DNA of 5,844 nucleotides from CAZIVE01 sp964542435 (lineage in GTDB: Bacteria > Bacteroidota > Bacteroidia > Bacteroidales > Tannerellaceae), in the NCBI GenBank assembly GCA_964542435.1, contig CAZIVE010000155.1:1-5844 (forward strand). The letters run 5' to 3'. This document shows, in pieces, positions 1 to 5,801 of the stretch. The first letter of the stretch is position 1; each line of letters starts with the position of its first letter. The position numbers and the translations under genes are program-made. The notes under the pieces are model-generated. The model made no database searches and was not told where the DNA came from. It saw nothing but the letters and a program-made list of their open reading frames with translations.

Positions 1-2216
1 ACTTTGTTCTTGTAGTGTGAGAGGTTCAGAGAAATATCCCATGCCCAATCACCCTTCTTGTCACGATAGTTAGCCGTGAAGTCAATACCAGTGTTCTTGA
101 TACTACCGAAGTTGATATAAGGAGCAGAAGCTTCACCTGCGAGAGATGAGTAAGCAGCTCTGATCAACATGTTGTTTGTCTTCTTGTAGTAACCTTCAAC
201 GGTAAAACCAAACTTACCATCCAGGAAAGATGCATCAACACCGACGTTATAGGTATTAGTGGACTCCCATTTGGTCTTTGAGTTACCATACTGGCTCAAT
301 GTGAAACCAGTGTTCTCACTCGTATTAGCTCCCGTCAAGTCATAGTTGTTATAATATGGACTTGTGGTATATAAGTTGGCGAAGTTGGTTGCAACAGGCA
401 TTTCAGAGTTACCTGTTTCACCGTAACCGGCACGCAACTTCAAGTCGGTCAACCAATCCTTCGTGTTCTCCATGAAACCTTCCTGAGAAATACGCCATCC
501 TAAAGAAACAGATGGGAACACACCATAACGGTTGTCTTTAGAGAAACGAGATACACCATCACGACGTACAATACCTGTGAACAAATACTTGTCAGCGTAT
601 GTATAGTCAACACGTCCGAAGATTCCGAACAATGCAAATTCTCCGTTGTAGCTTGATGATACGGCGCGCTGGTTGTTATTTTCACCCATTCCCAAGGTAT
701 AAGTATTGGTGTTATCCTCAAAGAGGTAGTTGTAACGTGTACCTTCCAGATAACGTCCCAGACCATCACGGATAGCCTCGGTACCAACCAAAACCTTCAA
801 AGCATGAACATCGTTGAACTTCGTATCGTAGGTCAATGTATTTGAGAATACCCAACGATAGTTGAAGTAATTGTTCTCGCTAAAGCTATTCTGACCAGAA
901 GTCTCTGCAAATTCAGGATTCTTCTTGCTCATAGAATAGTTGTAGGAGTTGTTGTAGTCAATACCAAAACTGGTTCTAAAGGTCAGTCCTTTGTATAAAT
1001 CAGCTTCACCCCAGATATTACCGAAGATACGGTTCTGTGTATGATAGTTGTCTTTATTACGTTTCAGGATAGATACGGCGTTCTGCATATTACCCAGACC
1101 TGCGAATTCAGATCCTGCGAAGTTGCCCTTGATATCATAAACGGGAACCAGAGGAGAAGAACGATAAATCCAAGAATAGATTGAAGATTCGGCAGCCGTT
1201 GACTGTGTATTGTTCATCTTAGAGAACGTGTAAGTCAAGTTTTCACCGAAGCGCAACCATTTACGAATGTTGAACTGCGTATTGGAACGTACTGAATAAC
1301 GTTTGTAGTAAGATTCAATCAACGTACCTTGCTGATCGAAGAGGTTGGCACTTACATTGTAAGTACCNNNNNNNNNNNNNNNNNNNNNNNNNNNNNNNNN
1401 NNNNNNNNNNNNNNNNNNNNNNNNNNNNNNNNNNNNNNNNNNNNNNNNNNNNNNNNNNNNNNNNNNNGATTTCGTACCCTTCTTGGTCGTGATCAATACA
1501 ACACCGTTGGCTGCTTCTGCACCGTAGATAGCGGCTGAAGATGCATCCTTCAAGATCTGCATGCTCTCGATATCATTCGGGTTCAAACTGCTCAAGTCCT
1601 GATTCTTGGTTGATACACCATCGATAACGTACAGAGGTGAACTATCGTTGACGGTGTTGATACCACGAATACGGATCATGGTTGAAGAACCAGGGGTACC
1701 AGATTGTGAAACCTGTACACCGGCTGCACGGCCCTGCAACTGTCCAACAGCTGAAGAACCGGTAGAAGCGAGAAGCTCTTTCGTATCAACGACAGCGACA
1801 GATCCGGTAATATCCTTCTTCTGCTGCGTACCGTAACCTACGACTACGACTTCCTGCAAGTTCTGTGAGTCTTCCTTCAATGTGACATTAAGCGTTCCGC
1901 CGTTAGCGGTTACTTCCTGAGAGGTAAAGCCGATGTAAGAGAAGACCAGCGTGGCTCCGGCCGGTGCTTCCAGGGTGTATTTACCATCGAGGTCCGTGAT
2001 CGTACCATTGGTAGTACCCTTTACAAGGACATTGACACCCAGCAGCGGTTGGCCCTGAGCATCTTTTACCGTACCCGTAATTTTACGAGCTTGTTGCGTT
2101 ACGGAAACATCCGCATTCGCTACAGATCCAGACGGAATAACACTTCCGCCCACCAACAAGAAGCATACAGCTAAGCCTAATCTGCAGCTTCTTAAAATCG
2201 TTTGTCTGTGTTTCAT
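1..2216 (-). CDS. SusC/RagA-family TonB-dependent outer-membrane transporter, partial at 3' end, interrupted by N run
   Basis: This family forms the outer-membrane barrel of SusCD complexes, which import oligosaccharides or other large nutrients using TonB energy. My own translation starts at ATG 2216-2214; an in-frame TAA lies about 21 nt upstream and there is no Shine-Dalgarno sequence. Residues 1-35 look like a signal peptide (basic start, hydrophobic core about 13-27, ANA just before D36). Residues 46-114 form the carboxypeptidase-regulatory-like N-terminal domain (ITGTVKDAQGQPLLGVNV). The TonB-box region is LQEVVVVGYGTQQKKD at 120-135. The plug follows, with IRIRG, PLYVIDG and DIESMQILKDASSAAIYG up to TTKKG at 243-247. 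After the N run come 455 barrel codons, including RRDGVSRF and FPSVSLGWR. The C-terminal part of a protein usually near 1000 residues lies off the left edge, where a SusD partner would be expected. The substrate cannot be told. No regulator gene is adjacent on the visible side. Confidence 0.96.
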   Translation of the reverse strand, partial: MKHRQTILRSCRLGLAVCFLLVGGSVIPSGSVANADVSVTQQARKITGTVKDAQGQPLLGVNVLVKGTTNGTITDLDGKYTLEAPAGATLVFSYIGFTSQEVTANGGTLNVTLKEDSQNLQEVVVVGYGTQQKKDITGSVAVVDTKELLASTGSSAVGQLQGRAAGVQVSQSGTPGSSTMIRIRGINTVNDSSPLYVIDGVSTKNQDLSSLNPNDIESMQILKDASSAAIYGAEAANGVVLITTKKGTKXXXXXXXXXXXXXXXXXXXXXXXXXXXXXXXXXXGTYNVSANLFDQQGTLIESYYKRYSVRSNTQFNIRKWLRFGENLTYTFSKMNNTQSTAAESSIYSWIYRSSPLVPVYDIKGNFAGSEFAGLGNMQNAVSILKRNKDNYHTQNRIFGNIWGEADLYKGLTFRTSFGIDYNNSYNYSMSKKNPEFAETSGQNSFSENNYFNYRWVFSNTLTYDTKFNDVHALKVLVGTEAIRDGLGRYLEGTRYNYLFEDNTNTYTLGMGENNNQRAVSSSYNGEFALFGIFGRVDYTYADKYLFTGIVRRDGVSRFSKDNRYGVFPSVSLGWRISQEGFMENTKDWLTDLKLRAGYGETGNSEMPVATNFANLYTTSPYYNNYDLTGANTSENTGFTLSQYGNSKTKWESTNTYNVGVDASFLDGKFGFTVEGYYKKTNNMLIRAAYSSLAGEASAPYINFGSIKNTGIDFTANYRDKKGDWAWDISLNLSHYKNK
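1368..1467. other. Assembly gap (100 N) inside the SusC gene
   Basis: Exactly 100 N fall between the end of the plug (TTKKGTK) and the early barrel (GTYNVSANLFDQQG). The two flanks are in the same frame if the gap is taken as 100 nt, leaving room for about 33 codons. Related SusC proteins as I recall them have roughly 80-130 residues between these landmarks, including a TDWQ-like stretch. The run is therefore probably a fixed-size placeholder that understates the missing DNA, and the matching frame may be chance (one in three). Confidence 0.9.
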
Positions 2217-2397
2217 AATAAAATCGGTTAATAAAGTTTAACTATATATGAAATGTATTGGTAACTTGTTTTTCATGGAGCACACTCGTATCCTCATGTC
2301 GTGTCTTTTGCAATTAAGATTTCAATGACTCCGTTTAAGTGCTCATGATTTTTCCTCCATTTTCCCACCTTCCTCGATAGAGTTTGGTGTTAAAATC
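2217..2397 (-). other. Long 5' leader of the SusC gene with tiny reading frames
   Basis: The promoter at 2403-2433 predicts an untranslated leader of about 180 nt. Read on the minus strand it holds three short reading frames. MEEKS runs from ATG 2360-2358 to TGA 2345-2343. MST runs from ATG 2346-2344 to TAA 2337-2335 and overlaps the first as ATGA. A 19-codon frame runs from ATG 2297-2295 to TAA 2240-2238. The MST frame has GGAGG at 2358-2354, 7 nt before its ATG, a better ribosome site than the SusC start has. Whether any of them is translated is unknown. The last 60 nt before the SusC start are A/T-rich, as is common in this phylum. Confidence 0.5.
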
Positions 2398-2402
2398 GGT
2401 TA
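2219..2402. repeat. 12-bp direct repeat at both ends of the SusC leader
   Basis: TAAAATCGGTTA occurs at 2219-2230, just upstream of the SusC start codon, and again at 2391-2402, at the predicted transcription start. The copies are identical, in the same orientation, and 172 bp apart. Both are followed on the plus strand by an AAAG-containing stretch (ATAAAG and CAAAG). Function is unknown; it could be a regulator site, a duplication remnant or chance. Confidence 0.5.
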
Positions 2403-2433
2403 CAAAGATAAAGAAAAAAGTAAGCTTAACAAA
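2403..2433 (-). promoter_or_regulatory. Bacteroidetes-type promoter of the SusC gene
   Basis: On the minus strand TTTG (2433-2430) is followed by a 19-nt spacer and TATCTTTG (2410-2403). This matches the primary sigma-factor consensus of Bacteroidetes, a -33 TTTG and a -7 TAnnTTTG. Transcription would start near 2396-2399. The match is exact in both boxes and correctly oriented, but no transcript data support it. Confidence 0.7.
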
Positions 2434-2434
2434 A

Positions 2435-2534
2435 TATGCGTGGTTTTTTTTCTAATTTAACTGTTAAAACTGAGCCTTGGCATTGATAAGGGGAAAGAGA
2501 GAAGCCGGTGTGTTAAGAATACGTCGCCAGACGT
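2435..2534. other. Gene-free intergenic stretch with one small hairpin
   Basis: No reading frame with family character, RNA gene or clear promoter was found between the SusC promoter and the repeat element. The only structure seen is a short perfect inverted repeat, ACGTC-GCCA-GACGT at 2521-2534, immediately before the left arm of the repeat element and followed by a T-rich stretch. It could be a weak terminator, a protein-binding site or chance. Confidence 0.4.
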
Positions 2535-2582
2535 TATTTTATTAGAAGCGCCATGTTGGTGAGGATCGAAGAGACGAACTAC

Positions 2583-2682
2583 NNNNNNNNNNNNNNNNNN
2601 NNNNNNNNNNNNNNNNNNNNNNNNNNNNNNNNNNNNNNNNNNNNNNNNNNNNNNNNNNNNNNNNNNNNNNNNNNNNNNNNNN
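2583..2682. other. Assembly gap (100 N) inside the repeat element
   Basis: A second run of exactly 100 N sits between the left inverted-repeat arm and the 16-bp array. Its round length and position suggest a scaffolding placeholder where repeats or a palindrome blocked assembly. The true length is unknown, and further repeat units are likely missing. Confidence 0.85.
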
Positions 2683-2701
2683 GGATATATAATACGTTCA
2701 C

Positions 2702-2789
2702 CGCGTCAATATGCCACCATATCACCTCCGCGTCAACATGTCACCGCGTCAATATGTCACCAAGTAGCCGCTCCGCGTCAACATGGTGC
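2702..2789 (-). repeat. Interrupted array of 16-bp units (GTGACATRTTGACGCG)
   Basis: Read on the plus strand the unit is CGCGTCAAYATGTCAC. Copies lie at 2702-2717, 2729-2744, 2745-2760 and 2774-2789. The middle two abut directly. The others are separated by 11 nt (2718-2728) and 13 nt (2761-2773), and both spacers end in CTC. The fifth base pair of the core alternates as CAATATG, CAACATG, CAATATG, CAACATG. The last copy diverges at its end and merges into the right inverted-repeat arm. A degenerate copy (AATACGTTCAC) precedes the first, so the array probably continues into the N run. Confidence 0.75.
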
Positions 2790-2886
2790 TTCTAATGAAA
2801 TATCATCTTCGATGAATATATATATAGATGTATAACCTCCCCAAAACAGAAAACGTCATCCTATCGTGTTATCGAACATTTTTATG

Positions 2887-2894
2887 TACATTTG
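2887..2894 (+). promoter_or_regulatory. Probable -7 box for the groES-like/nfnAB cluster
   Basis: TACATTTG fits the Bacteroidetes -7 consensus TAnnTTTG exactly. It would start transcription near 2900, giving a very short leader before ATG 2915. No good TTTG lies at the expected distance upstream; TGTT near 2867-2870 is the nearest weak candidate. An A/T-only run at 2815-2826 lies further upstream. Confidence 0.5.
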
Positions 2895-2914
2895 CAACCA
2901 AACTGTAAAGAATC

Positions 2915-3301
2915 ATGCAACTATTGATAGATCAAAAGGACAAGAACAAGTTTCTGATGATTGGCGACAAGGTGCTGATCAAGCCGAAGAATCCGGAAAG
3001 CCAGACGAAGACGGGACTTTATCTGCCGCCGTCGGTTCAACAGGGCGAAAGGATTCAGGCAGGATACATCATCAAGATCGGTCCGGGTTATCCGCTGCCG
3101 GCACAGTCGGAAGAGCATGAAGTTTGGGAGAAGAAGGAGGACGAAGATGTGCGCTATCTTCCACTTCAAGCCAAGGAAGGCGACCTCGCCATCTATCTGC
3201 AGAGTTCCGCTTACGAAATATCTTTCAACGAAGAAAAATACTACATCGTTCCTCATTCCGCCATTCTCATGCTGATTCGCGACGAGGGACTTTTTGAATG
3301 A
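2915..3301 (+). CDS. GroES-fold (Cpn10-like) co-chaperone family protein
   Basis: This 128-residue protein has the Cpn10 core in order. IGDKVLIKPK (16-25) matches the first strand, TKTGLYLPP (31-39) corresponds to the mobile-loop region that contacts GroEL in true GroES, and GYIIKIGPGYPLP (50-62) and LQAKEGDLAIYLQSSAYEI (84-102) match the rest of the barrel. YYIVPHSAILMLI (109-121) is the closing strand. Canonical GroES is about 95 residues. The extra length is a 14-residue N-terminal tail and a charged segment around 64-80 (EEHEVWEKKEDEDVR). The start is fixed by an in-frame TAA at 2906-2908. No GroEL gene is adjacent; nfnA follows after 30 nt on the same strand, suggesting co-transcription. 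Family membership is clear; whether it works with GroEL is unknown. Confidence 0.88.
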   Translation: MQLLIDQKDKNKFLMIGDKVLIKPKNPESQTKTGLYLPPSVQQGERIQAGYIIKIGPGYPLPAQSEEHEVWEKKEDEDVRYLPLQAKEGDLAIYLQSSAYEISFNEEKYYIVPHSAILMLIRDEGLFE

Positions 3302-3331
3302 CTTTAAACAATATCAACATTTAAGCTAACA

Positions 3332-4114
3332 ATGAACAAGATTTTAAGCAAAGAATGGTTCTCAGCCAATGTCGCTAAGTTCGTTTTGGAAGCTCCTTTG
3401 ATTGCACGTGCCAGAAAAGCCGGCCACTTTGTGATTGTCAGAGTAGGCGAGAAAGGCGAGCGCATCCCACTGACCATCGCTGATGCCGACGCACAGAAAG
3501 GAACGATCACCATCGTAGTTCAGTCCATCGGGAATTCATCCCGCAAACTCTGCGCCCTTGAAGCAGGTGATTATATCACCGACGTGGTTGGTCCGCTGGG
3601 ACATGCCACCAACATTCAGAAAGTAGGAACGGTCGTTTGTGCCGGAGGCGGCGTAGGCGTTGCTCCTCTGCTGCCAATCGTTGAAGCCATGCACGACATC
3701 GGCAACCGCGTGATCGTGGTTCTGGCAGCCCGCACCAAAGATCTCATCATCATGGAGGAACAGATGCGTGCTCACAGCGACGAAGTCATCATCATGACCG
3801 ACGACGGTTCGTATGGCACGAAAGGTCTGGTAACCGACGGTGTAGAAAGCGTCATCAAACGAGAGAAGGTAGATCAGGTTGTGACCATCGGTCCGGCCAT
3901 CATGATGAAGTTCGTCTCCAAGCTGACCGAGAAATACAACATCCCTACGATTGCTTCGCTCAACACCATCATGGTGGACGGCACAGGAATGTGCGGAGCC
4001 TGCCGCGTTACGGTTGGAGGAAAGACACGGTTCGTCTGCGTGGACGGTCCGGAATTCGATGCACATCAGGTTGACTTTGATGAAATGCTGATGCGTCTCA
4101 AAGCTTACAACTGA
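3332..4114 (+). CDS. nfnA: NADH-dependent reduced ferredoxin:NADP+ oxidoreductase subunit A (sulfide dehydrogenase SudB-like)
   Basis: This is the small, NAD(H)-binding subunit of the cytoplasmic NfnAB complex, which couples NADPH, NAD+ and ferredoxin by flavin-based electron bifurcation. At 260 residues it has the usual length. The ferredoxin-reductase-type FAD domain carries RIPLTIAD (44-51). The nucleotide-binding domain starts at VVCAGGGVGVAPLLPI (101-116) and includes TDDGSYGTKG (156-165) and the IGPAIMM segment (186-192). The C-terminal cluster site is D216-x4-C221-x2-C224-x11-C236; in characterised NfnA a [2Fe-2S] cluster is held by three Cys and one Asp, which fits. It resembles the dihydroorotate dehydrogenase electron-transfer subunit PyrK, but the nfnB partner 34 nt downstream decides for NfnA. 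An in-frame TAA at 3305-3307 precedes the start, which has no Shine-Dalgarno sequence. Confidence 0.92.
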   Translation: MNKILSKEWFSANVAKFVLEAPLIARARKAGHFVIVRVGEKGERIPLTIADADAQKGTITIVVQSIGNSSRKLCALEAGDYITDVVGPLGHATNIQKVGTVVCAGGGVGVAPLLPIVEAMHDIGNRVIVVLAARTKDLIIMEEQMRAHSDEVIIMTDDGSYGTKGLVTDGVESVIKREKVDQVVTIGPAIMMKFVSKLTEKYNIPTIASLNTIMVDGTGMCGACRVTVGGKTRFVCVDGPEFDAHQVDFDEMLMRLKAYN

Positions 4115-4148
4115 CAGATTTCATTTTCCTTTTATACATCTAATATAT

Positions 4149-5621
4149 ATGACAACAGAAGAAGAAATAGCTGCACGACGCTCAGAGCCATGGCGCGAAG
4201 AGCTGCGCAAAAGCAAAAAGAATAAAGAGCGCACGGAGATTCCGCGCGTGAAGATGAACGAGCTCGATCCGGAATATCGCAGTCACACGCGTCTGGAAGA
4301 GGTAAACCTCGGTCTCACCAAAGAGCAGGCCATGCAGGAAGCACAGCGCTGCCTCGATTGTCCCAATCCTTCTTGTATGACCGGTTGTCCGGTCAGCATT
4401 CAGATTCCGACCTTCGTAAAGAACATCGAACGCGGCAACTTCCTCGAAGCTGCCAAGACGCTGAAAGAGACCAGCGCATTGCCCGCTGTCTGTGGTCGTG
4501 TTTGTCCTCAGGAAAAACAGTGCGAAAGCCAGTGCATTCATCTCAAGATGGGAAAGCAGGCAGTAGCTATCGGCTATCTGGAGCGCTTCGCTGCTGATTA
4601 CGAACGGGAAAGCGGACAGATATCTGTTCCTGAGATTCCGGAAAAGAACGGGATCAAGGTTGCAGTCGTAGGTTCAGGTCCTTCGGGACTTTCCTTTGCC
4701 GGCGACATGGCCAAACGTGGCTATGATGTGCAAGTATTCGAAGCCTTGCATGAGATTGGCGGCGTATTGAAATATGGTATTCCCGAATTCCGTCTGCCGA
4801 ATCACATCGTGGATGTCGAAATCGACGGATTGAAGAAGATGGGCGTTAAATTCATGACCGACTGTATCATCGGCAAGACCTTGAGTTATGAAGATCTTCA
4901 CGAATATGGATTCAAGGGAATCTTCGTCGGCAGCGGCGCAGGACTTCCCAACTTCATGAATATTCCTGGTGAAAACCTCATCGGCGTCATGTCGAGCAAC
5001 GAATATCTGACTCGTGTCAATCTGATGGACGCAGCCAATCCCGAAAGTGACACGCCCGTTCTGAAAGGCAATGTGGTAGCTGTCATCGGCGGTGGAAACA
5101 CAGCCATGGATTCCGTCCGCACAGCCAAACGTCTCGGAGCCAGTCGTGCCATGATCGTCTATCGTCGTAGCGAAGAGGAAATGCCCGCACGTCTCGAAGA
5201 GGTGAAACATGCCAAGGAAGAGGGAATCGAATTCCACACCTTGCACAATCCGATCGAATACATCGGCGATGACAAAGGTCATGTCAAGCAGATGCGCCTT
5301 CAGTGCATGGAATTAGGCGAACCGGATGCTTCCGGTCGTCGTCGTCCCGTTCCGATCGAAGGCAAGATTGTCACGATCGATGTGGACGAAGTGATTGTCA
5401 GCATCGGCGTCTCTCCCAACCCATTGATTCCTCACACCTTCCAAGGTTTGGACATCACGAAGAAGGGAACGATCGTCGTCAATGAGAATCTCGAGAGCAG
5501 TGTTCCGGACGTCTTTGCCGGAGGAGATATCGTTCGTGGTGGTGCAACCGTAATCCTCGCCATGGGCGATGGACGCAAAGCCGCCGCCTCCATGGATGAA
5601 TATCTGAAGAGCAAGAAATAG
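4149..5621 (+). CDS. nfnB: NADH-dependent reduced ferredoxin:NADP+ oxidoreductase subunit B (glutamate synthase small-subunit family, SudA-like)
   Basis: This is the large, NADP(H)-binding subunit of NfnAB, carrying FAD and two [4Fe-4S] clusters. The N-terminal domain has two Cys groups: C68-x2-C71-x4-C76-x3-C80 and C115-x3-C119-x5-C125-x3-C129. The FAD Rossmann motif is VVGSGPSGL (173-181). The NADP-binding motif is VIGGGNTAMDS (312-322), followed by VYRRSEEEMPAR (337-348), whose paired arginines suit the 2'-phosphate of NADP. The closing FAD motif is DVFAGGD (454-460). Its 490 residues fit both NfnB and GltD. Automated annotation often calls such proteins glutamate synthase small subunit, but no GltB gene is in the window and nfnA lies directly upstream. 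A charged tail of about 35 residues precedes the cluster domain. The gene ends 26 nt before a strong terminator, so it is the last of the cluster. Confidence 0.93.
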   Translation: MTTEEEIAARRSEPWREELRKSKKNKERTEIPRVKMNELDPEYRSHTRLEEVNLGLTKEQAMQEAQRCLDCPNPSCMTGCPVSIQIPTFVKNIERGNFLEAAKTLKETSALPAVCGRVCPQEKQCESQCIHLKMGKQAVAIGYLERFAADYERESGQISVPEIPEKNGIKVAVVGSGPSGLSFAGDMAKRGYDVQVFEALHEIGGVLKYGIPEFRLPNHIVDVEIDGLKKMGVKFMTDCIIGKTLSYEDLHEYGFKGIFVGSGAGLPNFMNIPGENLIGVMSSNEYLTRVNLMDAANPESDTPVLKGNVVAVIGGGNTAMDSVRTAKRLGASRAMIVYRRSEEEMPARLEEVKHAKEEGIEFHTLHNPIEYIGDDKGHVKQMRLQCMELGEPDASGRRRPVPIEGKIVTIDVDEVIVSIGVSPNPLIPHTFQGLDITKKGTIVVNENLESSVPDVFAGGDIVRGGATVILAMGDGRKAAASMDEYLKSKK

Positions 5622-5647
5622 GCGAAGACTTATAAACGTATTATACA

Positions 5648-5697
5648 TCTGCGGAAGGTACTTGGTTTCTATCCAATATCTTCCGCAGACTATTTTT
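5648..5697 (+). terminator. Rho-independent terminator after nfnB
   Basis: TCTGCGGAAG (5648-5657) pairs perfectly with CTTCCGCAGA (5680-5689). The stem extends inward by three pairs (one G-U), a bulged C at 5661 and a further TTGG/CCAA pairing (5662-5665 with 5673-5676), closing a 7-nt loop. TATTTTT follows at 5691-5697. The position 26 nt after the nfnB stop fits the end of the operon. Confidence 0.88.
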
Positions 5698-5708
5698 ATA
5701 GAGGAACT

Positions 5709-5801
5709 GTGATAAAAAGATTCTCGGAGTTTGTAAAGGAGATGAGATATACCTTTATGTTGCAGGATAAAATCCTATTGTTAGTTATTGCTGTCCGATA
5801 A
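5709..5801 (+). CDS. Possible 30-codon small ORF, GTG start
   Basis: GTG at 5709 opens a 30-codon frame ending at TAA 5799-5801. GAGG at 5701-5704 lies 4 nt before it. The predicted peptide has a charged first half (IKRFSEFVKEMR) and a hydrophobic end (ILLLVIAVR). A poor promoter-like pair (TTTG 5730-5733, TACCTTTA 5750-5757) lies inside the frame rather than before it, and the frame starts just after a strong terminator. It may be a chance ORF; no family is recognised. Confidence 0.15.
   Translation: MIKRFSEFVKEMRYTFMLQDKILLLVIAVR

Larger units (their letters stand above)
2535..2802. repeat. Intergenic repeat element bounded by 24-bp inverted repeats
   Basis: The left arm at 2535-2558 and the right arm at 2779-2802 are reverse complements at 22 of 24 positions; the cores are ATTAGAAGCGCCATGTTG and CAACATGGTGCTTCTAAT. 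Weaker similarity continues inward for about ten bases. Between the arms lie a unique-looking stretch (2559-2582), a 100-N gap and an array of 16-bp units. The arms themselves contain CCATGTTG, the core of the array unit. The left arm carries it on the plus strand and the array on the minus strand, so the element may be a large imperfect palindrome. No transposase gene or target-site duplication is visible. It could be a MITE-like foldback element, a family-specific intergenic repeat or an invertible segment. Confidence 0.65.

Noticed and set aside
1329..1836. Plus-strand reading frames opposite the susC gene (1329-1538 and 1606-1836)
   Set aside because: They are antisense to a continuous, motif-rich SusC frame and show no family character; the first also crosses the N run.
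2521..2540. Rho-independent terminator from the ACGTC/GACGT hairpin
   Set aside because: The stem is only five pairs and no gene ends upstream of it on the plus strand; kept only as a note in the intergenic entry.
2702..2789. CRISPR array
   Set aside because: Units are 16 bp and spacers 0, 11 and 13 bp with shared ends, far outside CRISPR dimensions, and no cas gene is present.
2553..2795. 80-codon plus-strand reading frame across the N run
   Set aside because: It runs through unknown bases and the repeat array. Its visible residues are simple translations of the 16-bp unit, so it is not a credible gene.
4149..5621. Assignment of the gene as gltD (glutamate synthase small subunit)
   Set aside because: No gltB is adjacent, and an nfnA-type gene lies directly upstream in the same cluster.
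3536..5648. Long minus-strand reading frames opposite nfnA and nfnB
   Set aside because: They are shadows of codon bias in clearly coding plus-strand genes, with no recognisable motifs and no promoter.
5730..5757. Promoter TTTG plus TACCTTTA facing right
   Set aside because: The spacer is only 16 nt and the last base of the -7 box is wrong; no gene start follows within the window.
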